Position numbers and translations under genes: made by a program. Shown here in pieces: positions 41,689 through 50,070 of a stretch of DNA of 64,000 bases. Each line of letters begins with the position of its first letter. Position 1 is the first letter of the stretch. The notes under the pieces were generated by a model. That model saw nothing but the letters and a program-made list of their open reading frames with translations. It searched no databases and was not told where the DNA came from. The DNA comes from an uncultured Bacteroidota bacterium (GTDB lineage Bacteria; Bacteroidota; Bacteroidia; Flavobacteriales; Flavobacteriaceae): positions 1 through 64,000 of the forward strand of contig CABXHU010000005.1 in assembly GCA_902512065.1 (NCBI GenBank). Reading direction: 5' to 3'.

Positions 41689-44214
41689 TTATTCTCCAGG
41701 AACACTTATGTTACTTCCTAGAAATAGTGCATTTAAGAACAATTTATTGGTTCCATACCAAGATCCTCTAAAATTAGGATTATCTGCAAACATAACAACT
41801 CTACCACTTCCTATTTTTGAAATGATTAATGATGCAGATGATTTTAAATAGTTATCCATATTATTCTTTGATATATATCCATCAATATGTGGGTCTTTTG
41901 TATAGACAGCAACATTAGAATAAGCATTTTTTGAAGGTTTTATAAATACATTATTGTTCTTATATACAGGAATTTGACTGTCTCTATATCCAAAGGCAAG
42001 TGGGTGAGTTCTATCAAGATTTACCTTAAATATTGCTCCACCTAGTCTCTCTCTACCAATATGTTCACTAGCATCTACATACCTTTTTCTTTCATTTTTT
42101 GAAGAATCTTCATGTTTGACTAAAGTTTCATCAACTAATTTCTTGCTAATTGCCCACTTAGATGCATTTGCTATAGTTATAAGAGTATTGCCTTTAGATA
42201 CCCAGTTTTTTATTCTCTTTATACTTGTTGAGTCAAGTTGATTATAATATCCAGAGACAACAACCAAAGAATTGTACTTATATAAATTTGCTCTTTCAAA
42301 TTGACTCATTCTAATTTTAGTTATTGGTACATTAACTCTTGTATCTAAAAGATGCCAAACTTCTCCAGCTTCATATGAATTAACACCTTCACCAACTAAT
42401 AGTGCTGCTTTTAAATTTTTTACAACCCTAAAATTATTACTTCCTAAATCAATTCCTTTAATGCTAAATCCAGTTGAGGTCTGATAAATAGGCACATTGT
42501 ATTTTCTTTGAGCATTTAATACAATTGAATATAATTTATCAGATGCAATCTTTTGTTTGCTTACAGGAATAAGGATTGTCCCATAATTAAATGATTTAAT
42601 AGACTCATTTGTTTTAACAGTTAGAGGTTTAAATGCAGAATATGTTATAACTCCATTTGATTGTAAATATGCCAATGCAGCAGGAGAATTATAGTCATCC
42701 CAATCCATCAAATAAGCATAATTTGATTTGCTAACCCATTTGTTTTTAACAATATCTTTTGAATCAAGAATTTCAGCACCCAGATTATATGATTTTAAAC
42801 CTTTATGCTTCATATTATAGAAATTAGAAACACTCCAGGCTGAAGCATCATAAAAAACACTGTCTCGATATTTGTTGTATGTTTCAAAAACATTTTTAAC
42901 CATTCTTGACTGGGTTTGATCTACGGGAACTATGTATCTGTCTCCTTTTTCATAAACCTTTATTCTATGTATTAACAAGTTCTCTATAAAAGCTTTGTTT
43001 CTGTTTTGATCATACAGGTCACCAAACTCATAGGCTTTGATCTTGTCTTTCTCTACGTCAGTAAGGGCTGACTCAAAAAAGTCCTTTTGGTAGTCTCTTA
43101 ATGTGCTTTTATTTTCAACGGCTGCTTTTACTGTTGCAATACTTGAGAGATATTGATTTCTTATTGTAAATCCAAATGAAATTGTACCATAATTAGTCTC
43201 TTGTAAATGGCCTCTTGAACTTGCTTGCTCAAAGAGTATCCCAAGTCCACCATGTAAGTCTAAGTATGAAGAGCCATATCCAGGATATGTTCCATCAAAT
43301 GATTCTTTTGTGTAGTAAAAAGAACCAATACTATCTAGAGTTTTAGCAAAATAGGTAGCAAAAAGTGAATTTAAATCCTCGTAGTTTTCTTTTGGCATTA
43401 ATGGTTTGTCAGAAGCATTATCTTTCATAGGCTCAAAGAAATAATTACTGTTTGTCCCCATTTCATGGAAATCTGTTACCACATTGGGATACCAAGAATG
43501 AAACCAATTTAATTTCCCTTTACTTTCAGGATTTACAGCTAACAGCCAATCACGATTTAAATCAAACCAATAATGATTTGTTCTACCCCTTGGCCATGAT
43601 TCGTTGTGTTCGGCATCAGCACCATCTGAAACTAGATTTATAGATTTAAATTGATTAGCCCATTGCGTATGCCTATCCCTTCCGTCTGGATTAATTGTAG
43701 GATCAATAAAAGTAACTGCATGATTTCTAAATTTTTCAATTGATCTATTTTTTGATGCCACTAGAGTATATGCAGTTAACATAGCTGCCTCTGAACTTGA
43801 AGGCTCATTTCCATGAACATTATATCCTAGATTAATTACTATAGGTAGGCTATCATCAGTTGTAACTTCAGCATTAGGATCAGTATATTTTAGATGTTTT
43901 CCCCTTATAGATTCTATGTCATTCATATTATCTTCAGATGAAATACAAAGCAAAACTAATTTTCTTCCTTCATGAGTTTTTCCATAAGTCACCAATTTAG
44001 CTCTAGCAGAGGTGTTTGAAAGATAGTTTAGATAGGCTACAATTAGGTCATGTCTTGTGTGCTGAAACCCAATTTCATATCCTAAGAATTCTTCAGGACT
44101 ATTAATTGAAGTATCATATGGTCCATTATTTTCTAAAAAATAATCTTGACTATTTATAGTATTAGTAAAAAGAAAAACTAATAATATGTATTGAATAAAT
44201 ATTCTTAATTGCAT
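41689..44214 (-). CDS. Exported M14-family zinc carboxypeptidase
   Basis: An 841-residue exported peptidase (signal peptide 1-22). The M14 catalytic domain occupies about 30-360: HEGRKLVLLCISS, LPIVINLGYNVHGNEPSSSEAAML (HxxE zinc motif), FIDPTINPDGRDRHTQWAN, HYWFDLNRDWLLAVNPES, VTDFHEMGTNSNYFFEP (third ligand His) and GGLGILFEQASSRGH (catalytic Glu region). The remaining C-terminal half is beta-rich and unassigned, with a glutamine-amidotransferase-like stretch (NLYKYNSLVVVSGYY, GNTLITIANASKWA). It heads an operon with the amidohydrolase and methyltransferase-like genes. Confidence 0.88.
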   Translation of the reverse strand: MQLRIFIQYILLVFLFTNTINSQDYFLENNGPYDTSINSPEEFLGYEIGFQHTRHDLIVAYLNYLSNTSARAKLVTYGKTHEGRKLVLLCISSEDNMNDIESIRGKHLKYTDPNAEVTTDDSLPIVINLGYNVHGNEPSSSEAAMLTAYTLVASKNRSIEKFRNHAVTFIDPTINPDGRDRHTQWANQFKSINLVSDGADAEHNESWPRGRTNHYWFDLNRDWLLAVNPESKGKLNWFHSWYPNVVTDFHEMGTNSNYFFEPMKDNASDKPLMPKENYEDLNSLFATYFAKTLDSIGSFYYTKESFDGTYPGYGSSYLDLHGGLGILFEQASSRGHLQETNYGTISFGFTIRNQYLSSIATVKAAVENKSTLRDYQKDFFESALTDVEKDKIKAYEFGDLYDQNRNKAFIENLLIHRIKVYEKGDRYIVPVDQTQSRMVKNVFETYNKYRDSVFYDASAWSVSNFYNMKHKGLKSYNLGAEILDSKDIVKNKWVSKSNYAYLMDWDDYNSPAALAYLQSNGVITYSAFKPLTVKTNESIKSFNYGTILIPVSKQKIASDKLYSIVLNAQRKYNVPIYQTSTGFSIKGIDLGSNNFRVVKNLKAALLVGEGVNSYEAGEVWHLLDTRVNVPITKIRMSQFERANLYKYNSLVVVSGYYNQLDSTSIKRIKNWVSKGNTLITIANASKWAISKKLVDETLVKHEDSSKNERKRYVDASEHIGRERLGGAIFKVNLDRTHPLAFGYRDSQIPVYKNNNVFIKPSKNAYSNVAVYTKDPHIDGYISKNNMDNYLKSSASLIISKIGSGRVVMFADNPNFRGSWYGTNKLFLNALFLGSNISVPGE

Positions 44215-44261
44215 AAATTTAAATTTTAGGGGGTAATGATAAAAATACTAATTAAATTTAA

Positions 44262-44289
44262 TTGAAAATTGAAAACTGTAGTATTTTTG
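44262..44289 (+). promoter_or_regulatory. Promoter of the DUF1684 gene (TTG-N17-TATTTTTG)
   Basis: TTG at 44262-44264 and TATTTTTG at 44282-44289, spacer 17 bp, 16 bp before the ATG at 44306. Full consensus match. Confidence 0.55.
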
Positions 44290-44305
44290 AAATATATATT
44301 GTAAA

Positions 44306-44911
44306 ATGAACAGATCTATTCTTCTTTTATTTAGTTTTTTTCTTCTGTTAAATTGTGGAGATAAGAAAAGATATTACAATGATTTAACTCCTTTTCAAAA
44401 AGAAATAAATGATTTTTTTAAGGATGCATCTATTTCTCCACTTAAGGCAAAGGATTTAAAAGATTTCAAGGGATTAGATTTTTTTGCCTTTGATTCTACT
44501 TACGTAGTTATAGCTAAATTGATAAAAACTCCTAATGAGAAACCTTTTAAAATGAAGACTACAACTGATAGATTACCAGAACATATCAAACATGGGGTTG
44601 TGTCTTTTGAATTATTTGGTATTAGCTATAATTTAAATATTTATAGAAATTTAGAAAATATAGATGAACAAGGGTATAGGGATTATTTATTTCTTCCATT
44701 TTTAGATGACACAAATGGTAATGAATCTTATGGAGGTGGAAGGTATATTAATTTAGATATTCCTGAAGGTAATAGTTTAGTAATTGATTTTAATAGCGCC
44801 TATAATCCATACTGCGTATATGATGAAAAATATTCCTGTCCAATTGTCCCTAGAGAAAACTATTTACCAATAGAAATCAAGGCAGGTGTTAAAAACTTTA
44901 ATAAAAAGTAA
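44306..44911 (+). CDS. DUF1684 domain lipoprotein
   Basis: A 201-residue lipoprotein (MNRSILLLFSFFLLLNC, lipobox Cys17). The mature domain is DUF1684: FQKEINDFFKDASISPLKAKDLKDFKGLDFFAFDSTYVV, GVVSFELFGISYNLNIYR, LFLPFLDDTNGNESYGGGRYINLDI and the diagnostic VIDFNSAYNPYCVYDEKYSCPIVPRENYLPIEIKAG near the end. Function unknown. It has its own consensus promoter, and a small hairpin (TGAAGT/ACTTCA, 44940-44959) follows, so it is probably monocistronic. Confidence 0.88.
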   Translation: MNRSILLLFSFFLLLNCGDKKRYYNDLTPFQKEINDFFKDASISPLKAKDLKDFKGLDFFAFDSTYVVIAKLIKTPNEKPFKMKTTTDRLPEHIKHGVVSFELFGISYNLNIYRNLENIDEQGYRDYLFLPFLDDTNGNESYGGGRYINLDIPEGNSLVIDFNSAYNPYCVYDEKYSCPIVPRENYLPIEIKAGVKNFNKK

Positions 44912-44999
44912 TTTTATAATCCCCGACATTATAATAACTTGAAGTAATATTAAACTTCAGGCTTTTAATATTTATCTTATATTTTATTAGCTAACTAGT

Positions 45000-45479
45000 A
45001 TGAGAAGTGTTTTATTTATTTTATTCTCTTTGACCTCTTTATTGGGGTTCTCTCAATTGCATCATCAAATGATTTCTTCTCAGGGATCTACAAGCACCAC
45101 TTCTGAAGGTATTGTAGTTACTCAATCTATAGGCCAGCAGTCAATTACGGGAAATAGTGAAGTTGCTGGATTGGTTTATGGTCAGGGGTTTCAACAAAGT
45201 ATTTGGACAAGATTAGTTAATAGTAATGATCAGAATTTTATGGCAGAATACTATCCGAATCCTTTTTTTGATCAAGTAACATTTAAATTTACTAATATGT
45301 CTGATGAAATAATTACAATTGACATTTTTGATGTGGCAGGAAAACAAGTATTTAGTAAAAGAAAAAATGTAGTTGAGGATAAATTAATTTTACAACTTGG
45401 TAGTCTTTCAGGCGGAGCTTATCTAGTTAGACTATATAACGAAAAGAAAACATTCTATACAAAACTTATAAAAAAATGA
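45000..45479 (+). CDS. Small T9SS-secreted protein
   Basis: A 159-residue protein consisting of a signal peptide (1-19), a short repeat-like mature part (ISSQGSTSTTSEGIVVTQSIGQQSITGNSEVAGLVYGQGFQQSIW) and a T9SS tail (AEYYPNPFFDQVTFKF...GGAYLVRLY). The mature part is too small for an enzyme. Its stop overlaps the ATG of the following beta-barrel gene (ATGA), so the two are translationally coupled. It is the first gene of the four-gene surface module at 45.0-49.1 kb. No function known; a structural or adaptor role is inferred only from context. Confidence 0.75.
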   Translation: MRSVLFILFSLTSLLGFSQLHHQMISSQGSTSTTSEGIVVTQSIGQQSITGNSEVAGLVYGQGFQQSIWTRLVNSNDQNFMAEYYPNPFFDQVTFKFTNMSDEIITIDIFDVAGKQVFSKRKNVVEDKLILQLGSLSGGAYLVRLYNEKKTFYTKLIKK

Positions 45480-46099
45480 AAAAAATAATACTACTTTTTT
45501 GTGTGCTTGCTTTTATTTTTGAATCTCATGCACAAGATTTAGATTTAATTGTTGGAAGAAATTTTACTGTGTATGATTACACAAACTCACAGGGTGAAGA
45601 AAATCCAAATTTAAGTGGAGCTAGTGGAAGCTATTATTCAATAACCTATAGTGTTCCTTTTAATAATAAAAGTGAAGATTTATATTATTTTGTTGGATTA
45701 GCAGTTAATCAGTTTAATGCCACAGGAGGTGATTATGCTAGTAGTTATCGTTGGGATACAAATTATTTTGGTATTAGAAGTGGTATTAAATATATGTTTA
45801 CTTCTCCACGGTCCTTTATAAGAGCGGGTGTTAAAACAGGTTTTGGATTAAGCAAAATAATAAATGGGCAACAGAAAATTAATGGGACAACTTTTGATCT
45901 AACTAATGAAGATGAATTTACAGCCATTAGCGTGGAGCCTTTTATTGGTTTAGAAGCTAGGTATTTTGTATCTGACAAAATTGGATTGGGATTAGGTTAT
46001 GTTTACTCTAAAAGTTTTGGTGTTGCTAACGGAGATACAGAAAAATTAAACTTTAATAATTCTAGACTTGAATTTGGTATAACAGTTCAAGTGTATTAA
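45476..46099 (+). CDS. Small outer-membrane beta-barrel protein
   Basis: A 207-residue protein with a signal peptide ([20 protein letters not shown]) followed by about eight to ten alternating amphipathic strands and a terminal strand ending in [12 protein letters not shown], a typical C-terminal aromatic barrel signature. Phrases such as [27 protein letters not shown] and [28 protein letters not shown] match Bacteroidota PF13568/OmpA-like barrels. It is smaller than PorP/SprF. Its start overlaps the small T9SS gene and the collagen-like gene follows after 10 bp. Confidence 0.78.
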   Translation: MKKIILLFCVLAFIFESHAQDLDLIVGRNFTVYDYTNSQGEENPNLSGASGSYYSITYSVPFNNKSEDLYYFVGLAVNQFNATGGDYASSYRWDTNYFGIRSGIKYMFTSPRSFIRAGVKTGFGLSKIINGQQKINGTTFDLTNEDEFTAISVEPFIGLEARYFVSDKIGLGLGYVYSKSFGVANGDTEKLNFNNSRLEFGITVQVY

Positions 46100-46109
46100 A
46101 AAAATAGTT

Positions 46110-48017
46110 ATGAAAAAATATTTATTTATTATAGGGTTTTTACTGTCGGGAGTATTATTCTCTCAAACAAATTCTGGTATAACCTATCAAGCGGTAATTT
46201 ATAATCCAGGAGGTGAGGAATTACCAGGAGCTGATAATATGTACGCTCCACTTACCGAGCATCCCGTATGTCTTAGATTTAACTTTATTGATAGCTCAAA
46301 CGCCTTAGAGTATCAGGAGGTTATTCAAGTCACTACAGATGTTTTTGGTATGGTAAATGTTATTATTGGAAATGATGTGCAGACAGGAGGATATGCTCAG
46401 GGTTTTGATGGTATTTTATGGGATGGGACAACAAAATTTTTAATGGTTGAGGCAGATACTAAAACACCATGTGATGAGTATACTCAGATTAGTAACCAGC
46501 CTTTTACTTATGTTCCTTTTGCTTATTATTCAGCAAATCCGGGAAATCCTGGTCCAACAGGTCCAGCAGGTCCAGCAGGTGCAGATGGTGCAACAGGTCC
46601 AACAGGTCCAGCAGGGTCAACAGGTCCAATGGGACCACAGGGTGAAACAGGCCCTACAGGTCCACAAGGAGAACAAGGACTTCCAGGAGATTCTGGAGGT
46701 GAAGGAGGCACCGGATTGAATTCGCTTGTTAACACAAGTGATGAGCCAGCAGGAGCCAACTGTGAAAATGGAGGGATTAAAATAGAAGTTGGATTGGATG
46801 CTAATAGTAATGGAACCTTAGATACAGATGAAGTAGATGCTTCACAGACTCAGTATATATGTGATGGTAATGATGGAGAAGATGGAGAGGATGGACAGGA
46901 TGGTAGTGGTAGTTCTGGAAACCTACTGACAGGGGAGGGTTCAAATGTAATCCAATACTATGAAGAAGTAAATAATCCACACTATGATTTGAGTGATGAT
47001 GGTACAACTCTAATTTATGGTGATGCACCTGTAGGTGGAACTGCTTTTGCTAAAGTTCTAAAAATTAGTTCTGATGGAATTGCTCAAATAGGCCAAACAA
47101 TAAATTCCCCTTCATCTTCTTGGGAGACAGTAGGAATTAATCATGATGGTTCTAAGATTTATATACAAGAAGATTCTGAAGCAGTATTTTATAATCTCAT
47201 TAATAATCAGTGGGTTATACAATCTACAATTCAAGGTGATTTTGTTTCATATTCAAAGATAAGTGATGATTGGAGCACATTTATAACTTTCCATCCTAGT
47301 GGAGGAATTAATGTATATACGCCTAATGGAAATAATTGGACAATGACCTCAACTATTTCTCCAGGAATTTCTTGGGGTGATTTGGTAGATATTAATTACG
47401 ATGGGTCTATTGTTTCAGTAGCTAATCATGGATATAATAGCGGCTTAGGTCCTTACCAAGGAATTATAAAGGTTTTCAGATTTGAAAATGGAAATTGGAA
47501 TCAAATGGGCTCTGACTTAGTAGGGACATCTGCTTATGATAATTTTGGAGGAGCTAATAGTCTTTCTAATGATGGCCTTACAATTGCAACAAGTGATAAG
47601 AATGAAGATATTGTAGATGGAGAAAGGGGTGTATCGGTGTATAAATTTATTGAAAATCAGGCAGGTCTATTCGATTGGGAGCGTTATAGTAATCGTTTGT
47701 TATATACAACTGGAAGTGGAGATGGTGGTCGAAATGTATCGCTTTCAAATAACGGAGATTATTTTAGTTTAGGTACAAATCATTATACCTCAAGTAGTAC
47801 TCAATTTCTAAATGATAGAATTATGACTTTTACCCTTATAAATAGTGGATATAGTCAGATTAGCAATATTCAAGTAAATAATCATATATATACTGGTTGG
47901 CGAGGGATTCTTGAGCAGTCTGGCACATTAGTTTTTATTGAAAGGCTTGCTTATGTAAATTCAAGTGGTTGGACAGTGTCTAGTAATCATCTTTCCTTTA
48001 TCTTTTTATCAAACTAA
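46110..48017 (+). CDS. Collagen-like repeat protein with DUF7151 and propeller-like domain
   Basis: A 635-residue exported protein (signal 1-18). An N-terminal domain ([21 protein letters not shown]...[12 protein letters not shown], about 20-143) is common in Bacteroidota collagen-like proteins. It is followed by 17 unbroken Gly-X-Y triplets ([20 protein letters not shown]..., about 145-195). Next is a DUF7151-like module ([42 protein letters not shown]), then a short acidic [10 protein letters not shown] stretch. The final 330 residues have repeated SxDG/NNGD turns ([41 protein letters not shown]), suggesting a beta-propeller. No T9SS tail is visible, unlike the two flanking secreted proteins. 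It may form a trimeric stalk. Confidence 0.82.
   Translation: MKKYLFIIGFLLSGVLFSQTNSGITYQAVIYNPGGEELPGADNMYAPLTEHPVCLRFNFIDSSNALEYQEVIQVTTDVFGMVNVIIGNDVQTGGYAQGFDGILWDGTTKFLMVEADTKTPCDEYTQISNQPFTYVPFAYYSANPGNPGPTGPAGPAGADGATGPTGPAGSTGPMGPQGETGPTGPQGEQGLPGDSGGEGGTGLNSLVNTSDEPAGANCENGGIKIEVGLDANSNGTLDTDEVDASQTQYICDGNDGEDGEDGQDGSGSSGNLLTGEGSNVIQYYEEVNNPHYDLSDDGTTLIYGDAPVGGTAFAKVLKISSDGIAQIGQTINSPSSSWETVGINHDGSKIYIQEDSEAVFYNLINNQWVIQSTIQGDFVSYSKISDDWSTFITFHPSGGINVYTPNGNNWTMTSTISPGISWGDLVDINYDGSIVSVANHGYNSGLGPYQGIIKVFRFENGNWNQMGSDLVGTSAYDNFGGANSLSNDGLTIATSDKNEDIVDGERGVSVYKFIENQAGLFDWERYSNRLLYTTGSGDGGRNVSLSNNGDYFSLGTNHYTSSSTQFLNDRIMTFTLINSGYSQISNIQVNNHIYTGWRGILEQSGTLVFIERLAYVNSSGWTVSSNHLSFIFLSN
46543..46693 (+). 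repeat. 9-nt tandem repeats encoding collagen-like Gly-X-Y triplets
   Basis: Variants of ggtccaacaggtccagca recur head to tail and code for the G-P-T/G-P-A triplets. Such DNA can change length by slippage. Confidence 0.8.
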
Positions 48018-48050
48018 TACAAAATTAGCCTGTATGCAATAATTTTAAAT

Positions 48051-49127
48051 ATGAAAAAACTATTACTTTTTCTAATTCCAATAATTGGATTTTCACAAAC
48101 ACCAATTACAGATAGCAACATACATTCAGCAACTGATCTTTGGGATTCAGATCAAGCTGCTTGTATAGACACTTATGGAAACATTTCTAATTGGGATACA
48201 TCAGCGGTTACAAATATGGCAGAGGTGTTTTATGGTCATTATTACTTTGATGACGACATAAGTCAATGGGATACTTCTAATGTAACAACAATGCATTCTA
48301 TGTTTCATAATGCACACGGATTTAACCAAGATTTAAGCCAGTGGAATACTTCCTATGTGACTACTATGGAAAATATGTTTTACAATGCACATAATTTTGG
48401 TGGTGGACAAAATTTAAATTCTTGGAATGTTAGCAGTGTCACAAATATGGAAAATATGTTTAGAGGAACTATGGATAGCGGAGATTTAGGAGATTTAGAC
48501 AATTGGAATGTAAGCAATGTTGTTACTATGAAAAGCATGTTTCAAGCTGCAGGTAATTTTAGTGGTGATGTGACAACTTGGGATGTTAGTAATGTCACCA
48601 ATATGGATTCAATGTTTGCTGGAGCGTATCAATTTAATCAGGATATTGGCAATTGGAATGTAAGTAATGTATCAAGTATGCAGGAGATGTTTCAAAGCAC
48701 ATCATTATCGACCTATAATTACGATTTGCTCTTAATAGGGTGGTCAGAATTAAGCCTGCAGAGCAATGTTACTTTTGATGTTGGAAATGTAACATATTGT
48801 AATGGTTATAATTCCAGAGAATATATAATTGACAATTACAGTTGGACAATTACAGATGCTGGATATGAAGGAGAAGATTGTTCACTTTCAATTGGTAATA
48901 ATCCTGAATTTAGCCTCACTTTATACCCAAATCCAACAAGAGATATAGTTTTTATAGATGGAGCCAACACAGAGTTAAAGGCTATAATTTATGACATACT
49001 AGGAAAAGAAGTAATGATAGAATATATTTTAGATAAAATTGATATTAGCTGCTTAGTAAGAGGAACATATTTTATAAATATTTCAGACGGAGAATCCTAT
49101 ACAACTCAAAAAATAATTAAGAACTAG
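48051..49127 (+). CDS. T9SS-secreted BspA-like (DUF285) repeat protein
   Basis: A 358-residue surface protein: signal peptide 1-16, then six or seven copies of a roughly 25-35-residue repeat with the DUF285 pattern (NWDTSAVTNMAEVFYG, QWDTSNVTTMHSMFHNA, QWNTSYVTTMENMFYNA, SWNVSSVTNMENMFRG, NWNVSNVVTMKSMFQAA, TWDVSNVTNMDSMFAGA, NWNVSNVSSMQEMF) spanning about 40-235. A T9SS tail (LTLYPNPTRDIVFIDG...GTYFINI) follows. BspA-type repeats form a beta-solenoid related to leucine-rich repeats and often mediate adhesion. Last gene of the module; its stop overlaps the converging YdjM-like gene. Confidence 0.9.
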   Translation: MKKLLLFLIPIIGFSQTPITDSNIHSATDLWDSDQAACIDTYGNISNWDTSAVTNMAEVFYGHYYFDDDISQWDTSNVTTMHSMFHNAHGFNQDLSQWNTSYVTTMENMFYNAHNFGGGQNLNSWNVSSVTNMENMFRGTMDSGDLGDLDNWNVSNVVTMKSMFQAAGNFSGDVTTWDVSNVTNMDSMFAGAYQFNQDIGNWNVSNVSSMQEMFQSTSLSTYNYDLLLIGWSELSLQSNVTFDVGNVTYCNGYNSREYIIDNYSWTITDAGYEGEDCSLSIGNNPEFSLTLYPNPTRDIVFIDGANTELKAIIYDILGKEVMIEYILDKIDISCLVRGTYFINISDGESYTTQKIIKN

Positions 49128-49590
49128 CCTTTTTTCTTCTATATATAAACAGCAGAAATATAAGAAGCACATTTGTAAAGAAGATGATTGGGTTAGACCA
49201 AGGTATTCCGTCAAATTTAAAGTCTGATATAGGCCAAAGTATTGGTGTTGGAAAAAACTCAATGCTGTGGGTGAAAAAATCTAATATTATGTGGGCAGGC
49301 CAAGCAAGCATTGGAAAAGCAAACTCCTTATGGATCTTATAAACAATAAAAATAATAATTGAAGCTATAACCAGACTATGTGAAATGTCATACAGGCTAT
49401 AGACCCATTCAGGTATTTCAGATCTTGTGGGTCTTTCCATTAGTGGAGAGGAGGAAAATAAAATGATATAGCAGAAATAAATACCAAAAGAAAATAAATC
49501 TGGTAGTGCTCCAAACAAAAAAGAATACCACCTGTATTTTCTATATCCAAAAAGGCCTTTGCCCCATAGTGCATGACTTAGTGTATCCAT
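49117..49590 (-). CDS. YdjM-like metal-dependent membrane hydrolase family
   Basis: A 157-residue membrane protein. It begins MDTLSHALWGKGLFGYRKYRWYSFLFGALPDLFSFG, and has SLYDISHSLVIASIIIFIVY and AWPAHIILDFFTHSIEFFPTPILWP. The conserved His/Asp set (TLSHAL, GALPDL, HSL, HIxLDFxTH) is that of PF04307, inner-membrane metal-dependent hydrolases of unknown substrate. crcB lies 3 bp upstream on the same strand, so they are probably co-transcribed. Confidence 0.72.
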   Translation of the reverse strand: MDTLSHALWGKGLFGYRKYRWYSFLFGALPDLFSFGIYFCYIILFSSSPLMERPTRSEIPEWVYSLYDISHSLVIASIIIFIVYKIHKEFAFPMLAWPAHIILDFFTHSIEFFPTPILWPISDFKFDGIPWSNPIIFFTNVLLIFLLFIYRRKKASS

Positions 49591-49593
49591 TTA

Positions 49594-49968
49594 TTATAGA
49601 TTTTTAGCAATGTATATTCCAATAAATACTGCAATTAATCCCACCACAATACTTCCAATTGTATAAATTGAAAATTGCATTATATCTCCGGTTTTTAACA
49701 TTTGAAAATTCTCTTGTGCAAATGCTGAAAATGTGGTGAATCCACCACAAAATCCTGTAGCAAGTAAAAGGACTTGATTTTGACTCAATGAATTTTCTTT
49801 AGCAGCATATCCAAGGATTAAACCAATAAGTAAACTCCCTATAATATTAACTGTGAATGTGCCAATAGGAAAACTGCCCAAACTGGAGTTTAAAAACTTG
49901 CCTATAAGATAACGAAGACCACTTCCAAAACCCCCACCAATAAATACCAAAAGAAAGTTTTTCATCAT
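49594..49968 (-). CDS. crcB: Fluoride channel CrcB/Fluc
   Basis: A 124-residue dual-topology fluoride exporter. Four helices; motifs FIGGGFGSGLRYLIGKF, GTFTVNIIGSLLIGLILG (conserved TxxxNxxG) and ATGFCGGFTTFSAFAQE (the GxxGGxTTFS motif), all canonical. Two consecutive ATG codons begin the gene. I looked for a fluoride riboswitch in the 100 bp upstream and did not recognise one. Confidence 0.95.
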   Translation of the reverse strand: MMKNFLLVFIGGGFGSGLRYLIGKFLNSSLGSFPIGTFTVNIIGSLLIGLILGYAAKENSLSQNQVLLLATGFCGGFTTFSAFAQENFQMLKTGDIMQFSIYTIGSIVVGLIAVFIGIYIAKNL

Positions 49969-50070
49969 AGAATTGTAGATTACTAAAATAGTGTTAATAC
50001 TTTAAATAAAATTATTTTCTATTGAGAAAAATTTATACATTAGAAATCCAATTTTAAAAACTAAAAACTC

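Noticed and set aside
46543-46693. Possible CRISPR-like repeat array
   Set aside because: The repeats are contiguous 9-nt coding units with no spacers and lie in frame in a collagen-like gene; no cas genes are present.
46447-46719. 90-codon ORF with VQQVQQ repeats, and opposite-strand Pro/Gly ORF at 46526-46759
   Set aside because: Both are frame shadows of the collagen-like repeat.
49969-50070. Fluoride riboswitch upstream of crcB
   Set aside because: I could not identify the conserved pseudoknot elements, and the region is a plain A/T-rich divergent spacer.
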